DNA of 64,000 nucleotides from assembly GCA_031216445.1 (NCBI GenBank), contig CM062204.1:13260501-13324500 (forward strand), read 5' to 3'. The notes below the pieces were generated by a model. That model was not told the origin of the DNA and did no database searches. It saw only the letters and a program-made list of their open reading frames with translations. Shown piece after piece: positions 1 through 9,059 of the stretch; position 1 is the first letter of the stretch, and the number at the start of each line of letters is the position of its first letter. The position numbers and the translations under genes were made by a program. Source of the stretch: Lateolabrax maculatus. Lineage: Eukaryota > Chordata > Actinopteri > Acropomatiformes > Lateolabracidae.

Positions 1-215
1 TTAAGTTGTTGAGTCCTGTTATTCCATCAACTGAAAGTTGTGATAAGATACTTATTTAACTTGTCACTACCAGAAATAAGATTGTCATGACAGTAGTAAC
101 ACTCAACCGTAATAATTACATTTTAATTTTGTTGAGTAATGATTAAGTGACCGTATTTGATCTGTTAAACTGAATAAAATTAAAATTCCACAGACTGGTT
201 GTGTCATGATATTAC

Positions 216-3200
216 CTGGGGAGGGAGTTGTATTCATCAGTGTTGAAGGTTCAATGGTGGCTGGGGCTTGAGTGGGTGCCAGCACAACTGAAAATAGCAA
301 TTATAAAATAAGTGATCTGTTGTCTTTTAAATATATTCTGGTCATCATGTATTCAGAATGTGTTTTCAATAATCATGTACAAAATTTGGCACTTAATAAT
401 GAATGTCTTATATAAATAATGTCTTATGTCTTACCAGTTGTAGTAATAGCTGATGTGTTGACACTGAGGGAAAAATTGGAGCTGGAAACAGCAGTCACCA
501 AAGTTTCAGCTGCAGAACTGGCATTTGGTAGTGTAGTCACATTATTGAATATGAGCTCAGCATCTACCACAACGGATCCTTGACTGTAACAGAAATGTTT
601 TTGAAAAGTCATATTTTAATGCTGTAATTTGTTTGGTTATTGTGGCCATTGTTGTTTAACCAAGGTTCAATGACAAGGATGACTCATATATTTATGAATA
701 AAATAACTATTCAAATCGGTTCATAAAAATCAACAGGATACAGGCAAATGAAAACAAAGTTCAACATTCCTCACTTTACTTATTAATAACCAAAGAAAAA
801 TCAATAACAAGCAATGTTTTATACCTGAAGCCGTTGAGGACAGTTCGATTGAAGCTAGCTCCATATTTTTGTGAATAGACTGCGTTGAGCTGTGAATGAA
901 TTTGTTTTTTAAAAATTATAAAATTTCAGAACATGAGGCAAGAAAGTTCCCATTAACAACAACTATTTCATCCTTTTCTATACTTTTCTTTTTTATTTCA
1001 TGTTCATTTAGGCATGATCATTACTGTTTGAAAACAGGTTGTATTTTTTCACATTTTAAATAAAAGCTATTTTTATATTTCTGTGTATGTATTCTATATG
1101 CTATTACTTGCTATTACTTGCTACAGTGTCTTGCCAACTCATTCCAACTACAAGATTGAAAGTTGATCTATTTGAGACTCTTGTTTAAGAGTTAAGTTAA
1201 CAGCATATTTTTAAGTTCCATCAATAAAGTTTCTCATGCATTATTTGGAACCTCATATAAAGACAAACAATAAAAACAACAATAGAATAGATATGAACTC
1301 ACCGTTGTGGTTACTTGGTCTTTTAATTGCTTGAACTCTGGTGAGGATTTGTTTGTAAGCTGTGGCGTAAAAGTTTGTGTCATCTTAAATACCAACTTAA
1401 TTTTTGGTTCTGGCGGTGGGCCAGCTGTTGTGGTTGTAGCTGGAGCACCATTAGTTGTGATTCTCGGTGGTGATGATGTTCCATTTACAGGTGGAGAGCT
1501 TGCTTTTTCTAGAATCAATAATAAAATCAGTAATAAATCAATAATAAAATACAACAAGAGAAGCTGTGTGAACTAATTATAGAAATTACAGTCATGTGAC
1601 ACGTTATACACACACTTTATATAGCTACATTTTTTGGTGTAGCCTTCATGCTACTAGAAAGTGATAACATTTCATTTTCTCAACAGTAAATGGCGATTGT
1701 TTGGAAAATTTGTTTTGAAGTGAGAACCGACAAGCCCTTTTACAGTCATAGTGACCAATGTTATGAAATAGGCCTACTCTTGTTGTGTACTTGCTAATTA
1801 ATGTTAGTTTTGTTTTCTTTGCCTTTACAACAGACATGAAAAACAACATTAAAGCGCAGAGAAATCGGTTCATATCGGCTCTGTCAATATGTAATCGAAT
1901 CAGTATCAAAGTAGATTGACAAACTATAGTGGAAGCACAATGAGAATATGAATGAAATGCTGTAGAATGTTCAAAGAACTTTATTTCATGTAAACATTTA
2001 CATGCTGAAGTTTGAAGGTTGTGTGACGTGTCTAACTGTTATGGAGTTGGCCAATAATCAGTTCTAAGAATGTATCAGAGGCTAGGGGCATGGTTAGGGC
2101 GTGGCAAAGGCCACCTGAATATACAGGCTGCATTACCTGGTAATGATATTGTGGTGACTGGTGGTGGTGAGGTCATGTTGACTGGTGGCGCGGTTACATT
2201 GACTGGTGGTGATGTCATGTTGACTCGTGGTGAGGTCATGCTGACTGGTTGTGAGGTCACGTTGACTGGTGGCGTGGTTACATTGACTGGTGGTGATGTC
2301 ACGTTGACTGGTGGCGCGGTTTGGATGATTGGTGAAGTCATGTTAAGTGGTTGTGAGGTTGGAATGAATGATGGTGAGGTCACATTGACGGGTGGGGAAG
2401 TCATGTTGACTGGTGGTGAGGTTGGGTTGAATGGTGTGGTCATGTTAACTGGTTGTGAGGTCATGTTGACTGGTGTTGAGGTTACATTGACTGGTGGTGA
2501 TGTCATGTTGACTGGTGGCGAGGTTACACTGAATGGTGGTGAGGTCATGTTGACTGGTTGTGAGGTCATGTTGACTGGTGTTGAGGTTACATTGACTGGT
2601 GGTGATGTCATGTTGACTGGTGGTGAGGTTATGTTGACTGGTGGTGAGGTTACATTGACTGGTGGTGATGTCATGTTGACTGGTGGTGAGGTCATGTTGA
2701 CTGGTGGTGATGTTATGATGACTGGTGGCGAGGTTACATTGACTGGTGTTGATGTCATGTTGACTGGTGGCGAGGTTACACTGAATGGTGGTGAGGTCAT
2801 GTTGACTGGTTGTGATGTTATGATGACTGGTGGCGAGGTTACATTGACTGGTGTTGATGTCATGTTGACTGGTGGCGAGGTTACATTGACTGGTGTTGAT
2901 GTCATGTTGACTGGTGGTGAGGTTACATTGACTGGTGGTGATGTCATGTTGACTGGTGGTGAGGTTACATTGACTGGTGGTGATGTCATGTTGACTGGTG
3001 GCAAGGTTACATTGACTGGCGGTGATGTCATGTTGACTGGTGGTGAGATAATGTTGACTGGTGGTGAGATAATGTTGACTGGTGGTGAGGTAACATTGAC
3101 TGGTGGTGATGTTGTGTTGACTGGTGGTGACGTCATGTTGACTGGTGGTGATGTCATGTTAACTGGTGGTGATGTCATGTTAACTGGTGGCAAGGTTACA

Positions 3201-6200
3201 TTGACTGATGGTGATGTCGTGTTGACTGGTGGTGAGGTCATGTTGACTGGTGGTGATGTTATAATGACTGGTGGCGAGGCTACATTGACTGATGGTGATG
3301 TCGTGTTGACTGGTGGTGAGGTCATGTTGACTGGTGGTGATGTTATAATGACTGGTGGCGAGGTTACGTTGACTGGTGGTGAGGTCATGTTGACTGGTGG
3401 TGATGTCATGTTGATTGGTGGTGAGGATACATTGACTGGTGGTGATGTCATGTTGACTGGTGGTGGGGTTATGTTGACTGGTGGTGAGGTAACATTGACT
3501 GGTGGTGATGTCATGTTGACTGGTGGTGATGTCATGTTGACTGGTGGTGGGGTTATGTTGACTGGTGGTGAGGTAACATTGACTGGTGGTGATGTCATGT
3601 TGACTGGTGGTGAGGTTGGGTTGAATGGTGTGGTCATGTTAACTGGTTGTGAGGTCATGTTGACTGGTGTTGAGGTTACATTGACTGGTGGTGATGTCAT
3701 GTTGACTGGTGGTGAGGTTACATTGACTGGTGGTGATGTCGTGTTGACTGGTGGTGAGGTCATGTTGACTGGTGGTGATGTTATGATGACTGGTGGTGAG
3801 GTTACATTGACTGGTGGTGATGTCATGTTGACTGGTGGTGAGGTCATGTTGACTGGTGGTGATGTTATGATGACTGGTGGTGAGGTTACATTGACTGGTG
3901 GTGAGGTCATGTTGACTGGTGGTGATGTTATGATGACTGGTGGCGAGGTTACATTGACTGGTGGTGATGTCATGTTGACTGGTGGTGAGGTTATGTTGAC
4001 TGGTGGTGAGGTAACATTGACTGGTGGTGATGTGTTGACTGGTGGTGACGTCATGTTGACCGGTTGTGCGGTCATGTTGACTGGTGGTGATGTTATGATG
4101 ACTGGTGGTGAGGTTACATTGACTGGTGGTGACGTCATGTTGACTGGTGGTGATGTCATGTTAACTGGTGGCAAGGTTACATTGACTGATGGTGATGTTG
4201 TGTTGACTGGTGGCGAGGTTACATTGACTGGTGGTGAGGTTATGTTGACTGGTGGTGAGGTAACATTGACTGGTGGTGATGTCATGTTGACTGGTGGTGA
4301 GGTTGGGTTGAATGGTGTGGTCATGTTAACTGGTTGTGAGGTCATGTTGACTGGTGTTGAGGTTACATTGACTGGTGGTGATGTCGTGTTGACTGGTGGT
4401 GATGTCATGTTAACTGGTGGTGATGTTATGATGACTGGTGGTGAGGTTACATTAACTGGTGGTGATGTCATGTTGACTGGTGGTGAGGTTATGTTGACTG
4501 GTGGTGAGGTAACATTGACTGGTGTTGATGTTGTGTTGACTGGTGGTGAGGTCATGTTGACTGGTGGTGATGTTATGATGACTGGTGGTGAGGTTACATT
4601 GACTGGTGGTGATGTCATGTTGACTGGTGGTGAGGTTATGTTGACTGGTGGTGAGGTAACATTGACTGGTGGTGATGTTGTGTTGACTGGTGGTGACGTC
4701 ATGTTGACCGGTTGTGCGGTCATGTTGACTGGTGGTGATGTTATGATGACTGGTGGTGAGGTTACATTGACTGGTGGTGATGTCATGTTGACTGGTGGTG
4801 AGGTTACATTGACTGGTGGTGATGTCGTGTTGACTGGTGGTGAGGTTGTGTAGAATGGTGGTGAGGTCATATTGACTGGTGGTAAGGTCATGTTAATTGG
4901 TTGTGAGGTCACGTTGACTGGTGGCGTGGTTACATTGACTGGTGGTGATGTCATGTTGACTGGTGGTGAGGTTGGGTTGAATGGTGGTGAGGTCATATTG
5001 ACTGGTGGTAAGGTCATGTTAATTGGTTGTGAGGTCATGTTGACTGGTGGTGAGGTTACACTGACTGATGGTGATGTCACGTTGACTGGTGGCGCGGTTT
5101 GGATGATTGGTGAAGTCATGTTAAGTGGTTGTGAGGTTGGGATGAATGATGGTGAGGTCACATTGACGGGTGGGGAAGTCATGTTGACTGGTGGTGAGGT
5201 TGGGTTGAATGGTGTGGTCATGTTAACTGGTTGTGAGGTCATGTTGACTGGTGTTGAGGTTACATTGACTGGTGGTGATGTCATGTTGACTGGTGGTGAG
5301 GTCATGTTGACTGGTGGTGATGTTATGATGACTGGTGGCGAGGTTACATTGACTGGTGGCGAGGTTACACTGAATGGTGGTGAGGTCATGTTGACTGGTT
5401 GTGAGGTCATGTTGACTGGTGGTGATGTTATGATGACTGGTGGCGAGGTTACATTGACTGGTGTTGATGTCATGTTGACTGGTGGCGAGGTTACATTGAC
5501 TGGTGTTGATGTCATGTTGACTGGTGGTGAGGTTACATTGACTGGTGGTGATGTCATGTTGACTGGTGGTGAAGTTACATTGACTGGTGGTGATGTCATG
5601 TTGACTGGTGGTGAGGTTACATTGACTGGTGGTGATGTCATGTTGACTGGTGGCAAGGTTACATTGACTGGCGGTGATGTCATGTTGACTGGTGGTGAGA
5701 TAATGTTGACTGGTGGTGAGGTAACATTGACTGGTGGTGATGTTGTGTTGACTGGTGGTGACGTCATGTTGACTGGTGGTGATGTCATGTTAACTGGTGG
5801 CAAGGTTACATTGACTGATGGTGATGTTGTGTTGACTGGTGGCGAGGTTACATTGACTGGTGGTGATGTCGTGTTGATTGGTGGTGAGGTCATGTTGACT
5901 GGTGGTGATGTTATGATGACTGGTGGCGAGGTTACATTGACTGGTGGTGATGTCATGTTGACTGGTGGTGAGGTTATGTTGACTGGTGGTGAGGTAACAT
6001 TGACTGGTGGTGATGTTGTGTTGACTGGTGGTGATGTCATGTTGACTGGTGGTGAGGTTGGGTTGAATGGTGTGGTCATGTTAACTGGTTGTGAGGTCAT
6101 GTTGACTGGTGTTGAGGTTACATTGACTGGTGGTGATGTCGTGTTGACTGGTGGTGAGGTCATGTTGACTGATGGTGATGTTATGATGACTGGTGGTGAG

Positions 6201-6310
6201 GTTACATTGACTGGTGGTGATGTCATGTTGACTGGTGGGGAGGTTATGTTGACTGGTGGTGAGGTAACATTGACTGGTGTTGATGTTGTGTTGACTGGTG
6301 GTGAGGTCAT
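216..6310 (-). CDS. Membrane-tethered-mucin-like protein with SEA domain (3' part of gene, runs off left edge)
   Basis: Exons in transcript order: about 6357-2137, 1508-1303, 889-825, 583-435 and 287-216, then off the left edge. Phases agree at every junction: the repeat exon ends CCA G|GTAATG (phase 1) and joins an exon starting AA (phase 1), restoring Glu; the next junctions are phase 0, 2 and 1. The first exon encodes about 1,400 residues of T-S-P-P-V-N-x units, rich in Thr/Ser/Pro and N-x-T sequons. The next exon starts with one more such unit (SSPPVNGTSSPP) and a Thr-rich linker. The SEA domain then runs from KIKLVFKMTQTFTPQLTN through LNAVYSQKYGASFNRTVLNG to SQGSVVVDAELIFNNVTT. G-SVVV is the autoproteolysis site known from MUC1-type SEA domains. 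A Thr/Pro stalk (VVLAPTQAPATIEPSTL) follows. A transmembrane segment is expected past the window. The true start and signal peptide are not identified; 6310 is only the outermost in-frame ATG. No named orthologue is recognised. Confidence 0.75.
1826..1909 (-). other. Candidate alternative first exon with signal-peptide-like sequence
   Basis: On the minus strand, an ATG at 1873 opens MNRFLCALMLFFMSVVKA, a good signal-peptide-like stretch, in the intron between the repeat exon and the SEA exons. If used, it would give a short isoform lacking the repeat. The nearest donor (GTT|GTAAAG) is phase 0 and does not match the phase-1 acceptor at 1508. A phase-1 donor further on (ATT G|GTCACT) is weak. 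It may be coincidental. Confidence 0.25.
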
Positions 6311-6375
6311 GTTGACTGGTGGTGATGTTATGATGACTGGTGGTGAGGTTATATTGACTGGTGGAGATGTGGAAT
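2150..6375. repeat. 21-bp coding minisatellite, about 200 units
   Basis: The plus-strand unit is close to ggtgaggtcatgttgactg plus gt (21 bp), repeated about 200 times with point variants. On the minus strand it encodes the seven-residue unit TSPPVN(M/V/I/T). The minus frame has no stop over 1,411 codons. Units of unusual length stay in frame on that strand, for example a one-residue loss giving VNTSPPV and the TTPFNPTSPP and TSPIIQTAPPV variants. A distinctive block starting near 2311 recurs near 5089, an offset of 2,778 bp. The array therefore also grew by a large internal duplication. It is expected to be length-polymorphic and easily mis-assembled. Confidence 0.95.
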
Positions 6376-6486
6376 GGTGATAAAAAATCAGGTTACCCAG
6401 AAACTCCTTTTCAATGGTTAAGTTGTATGCAAGTTGTTTAAATAAAATAATTTTAAGGCATATTTAGTTTACGAGACCTTTGTGTC

Positions 6487-6559
6487 AAAACCTAATGGCC
6501 TTTAAAACTATTGAGAAATCTTAAGTATTTCTCAAAAACTTTAAAGGCCATTAGGTTTT
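6487..6559. repeat. 73-nt hairpin with 33-nt arms
   Basis: The left arm 6487-6519 and right arm 6527-6559 are reverse complements with three mismatches, around a seven-base loop (cttaagt). The size suits a small MITE-like fold-back or a pre-miRNA-like hairpin. Nothing here shows that it is transcribed. Confidence 0.7.
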
Positions 6560-7979
6560 CAGGGGCTTTAAATCTTAGAACACACTGGCTGCACAATGAT
6601 TTGCATTTACTGTCATTCAGTGAGACCAAACCTTTAGTGTAATCCATGTCTGATTCATGTGCAAATGACCTCCACTGCAATGAGCACTGGAAATTGATGT
6701 CCACTCTTCATCAACAATCTCCTTCTTACCAACCCATCAAGTTCCTGCTAACTATACAATCTACTGTCAGAACTTCTATCCAACCAGTACGACACAGCAC
6801 TGAACAGTCATGTAAGTATTGACCAATGTTTCATGTACTATGCCTAAAACCTAGCCTGGACAAATCTGCAGCTCATGTTTTATTTGCTCTTGCAGATACG
6901 TCTTGTCCCTCTCCCATTCAGAAAGATTTCCCTAAAACTGGGATCTGGCGAGCCAATCACAACCATTTATCTTATATTGGCTGGGTTTAATACAGTGACT
7001 GACAGAGAGGAGCGCCATTGAGACATCGTCATAAATAACCAAGATGGCTGCCACCAATGCGGAATCTTCCTATTAAACGGATTGGATGGTAAAGTCATGG
7101 AAAGTGGTGGTGAAGTTGGGTTTACTGGTGAAGTCCTGTTGACTATCATGTTGTGAAAAGGTGTAAAGAAAGTTTGATTTGTCATCACATTTTGGTCTCT
7201 AAACTGTAGATGATACTGCTGGCAATATTCTATATATTTTTTACAGTCAACAAACCCCATGAAAAGCCCAACAATGTGTTAGTTCTATTATCAATACTTT
7301 TACATCAATTATATCACTTATTTCTTTAAAAACACATCAGAGATATATATTTTCTCTTGAAAAAAAGCAACTTTTATAACAGCTGGGTACTGCAGTTTTC
7401 ATCAAATGCTAGCCAAACAACAGTAAATAGTGTATTGTAATTATTGGTAATTGGAAGATAATGGTGATTTTCTGGTATTGGTAATTGTTAGTAACAATGG
7501 AGGTTTGGCATTTTCACTTAACACGTGTTACCTTGATGTAAGTTTAAATTAATAAGCATGGAAATTAAATACAATATTTTTTATTGTATGAATATTATTA
7601 TTACTATGCAGTAATTATCTTATTATTATTACTATGACATATGACTGGTTCTCATAGCTTAACATTAAGAATACTTTTTTCTTTTAGATACCATACAGAC
7701 TCCAATCTGGATAATTATAATAATATTGATTATCCTTATTGGAGTAGTAATAATGTAATAATTATTATCATATTTCCTTACAAATCAAAGTAGTATAATC
7801 ATGTGGCTGACTCTTTACAACTGTAAGTACTAATTACTATGAAATATTATATGTCATACGTTGTACTATTCTGCAGTAAAGAACATCTTTCAAATATGTT
7901 ACAATAGGAAATAGTTTTAAATCTATGTACTACAATGTTCTACAATGTAAGTAGTATCAATATAACATGGTATAAACAG
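6560..7979. other. Intergenic, AT-rich, no gene seen
   Basis: Apart from the diverged mucin-like segment at 7085-7200, I see no coding exon or recognisable repeat. From 7,260 the sequence is strongly AT-rich with runs of att/taa triplets. Confidence 0.5.
7085..7200 (-). other. Diverged mucin-repeat-like segment upstream of the array
   Basis: The minus strand reads NMIVNRTSPVNPTSPPLSM, clearly related to the TSPPVN units, but 700 bp outside the main array and separated from it by stops. It could be part of an upstream exon of the mucin-like gene or a decayed outlying copy. I found no convincing donor after it. Part of the open frame continues to 7260 and carries the cysteines of DCKKYIEYCQQYH. 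Confidence 0.4.
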
Positions 7980-7987
7980 TATAAAAG
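7980..7987 (+). promoter_or_regulatory. TATA-box-like TATAAAAG
   Basis: A TATAAAAG octamer lies about 320 bp before the candidate signal-peptide ORF at 8302. Such octamers arise by chance in AT-rich DNA. A short upstream ORF (ATG at 8032) would precede the candidate. Confidence 0.2.
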
Positions 7988-8301
7988 TGCCCATTCTGTG
8001 GGTGTAGAGGTCATTACAGCAGAATAGCAGATGAGCTTAGCAATTATATAGCAAAATAATAGTTTTTAACCCGTTGATTTAGATCAACTTAAACAAAAGT
8101 AATTCTCCATCTCCACTCAAAATCTCGCTTATGAAAAGTAATGTAAAAGTATCAACTCCACCAGATGACAGGCCCCTAAAGATAACTAATAGGATGCCTA
8201 TAGCACTATGTGAATACGTTGCCTTTAGTGTATTCTCCACAGCACACATTGTTTTACCCATTTGTTACTGTTGTCTTAAAGGAATGTGCAGTAATATCAA
8301 A

Positions 8302-8470
8302 ATGACAAAGTTTATGGATTTTAGATCACTCTTGCAGCTTCTGTGTATGTTACCTGTTGTCATGGTGGTTGAAGCTGAAGTTGTCCCCACTAGTCCTGTA
8401 TGGATAAAAGTAACAATGATCAAATTTAAATTCAGTCCAACTCAAACTAATGGGATTTTTGACCTAGAAA
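8302..8470 (+). CDS. Candidate first coding exon of a secreted/SEA-like protein
   Basis: The plus strand reads MTKFMDFRSLLQLLCMLP followed by VVMVVEAEVVPTSP, a plausible signal peptide. It continues IKVTMIKFKFSPTQTN and IFDLESKV. The last part resembles the first strand and helix of the SEA domain on the opposite strand (IKLVFKMTQTFTPQLTN), sharing I-K, F-(S/T)-P and T-N positions. The frame is open upstream to 8131. A donor-like GAA A|GTAAAG lies at the end. A phase-compatible 96-bp open segment at 8959-9054 (PQTTTSSMTIKLSQHLC) could be a second exon, but its acceptor is poor. No further exons were recognised, so this is a hypothesis. Confidence 0.2.
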
Positions 8471-8500
8471 GTAAAGTCTTCCTTAATTATAACCACTTTA

Positions 8501-8504
<4 letters not shown>

Positions 8505-8557
<53 letters not shown>

Positions 8558-8757
8558 CCTTTCTGTCCCTCTCTCTCAATTCAATGAGAGAAAGACTGTG
8601 GAAGTGTGTATTGAAGTTGGTGTGTGTGTGTGTGTGTGTGTTGATGTTGTCTGTGGTGTTTGTGTGGGTATGTGTGTGTGTTGTTGATGTTGGTGTCTCT
8701 CCCTCTCTCTCTCTCTCTTTCTCTGTCTTGCTCTCTCTCACACACACACCCACACAC
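8505..8757. repeat. Compound CT / GT / CA microsatellite
   Basis: A (CT)n tract at about 8505-8580, GT runs at about 8618-8690, CT again from 8696 and a short CA run to 8757. All long frames here are low-complexity artefacts. Confidence 0.95.
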
Positions 8758-9059
8758 TGAACTATACACTCCAACAAAATACCTGCTAGAAGAAGGAATA
8801 GGAGAGGTTCCATCCTCCTTGTGTCTGGTTCCTGTGAAATATTAAGAAGTCATTGTAAATACAATTTGAATACGTATTTGGTCCACCCCATATATATATA
8901 TCAATGAGGGTAATTAATATTAGAAACATCTCGCAGTATAGCACAATACAATCAACAGCACCACAAACTACAACCTCCAGTATGACCATAAAGTTGAGTC
9001 AACACCTCTGTAAAACAGTTCCAACAAAAACTGAACATTACAACATCTTTGAAGGTAGG

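Noticed and set aside
2070..6380. Long plus-strand open frames (927 and 502 codons) across the minisatellite
   Set aside because: They mirror the minus-strand repeat (VMLTGGE-type units). They are broken by a stop near 4851, have no splice or domain context, and the minus strand joins in phase to SEA exons.
8487..8845. Overlapping frames in the CT/GT/CA tract
   Set aside because: Low-complexity translation of microsatellites on both strands.
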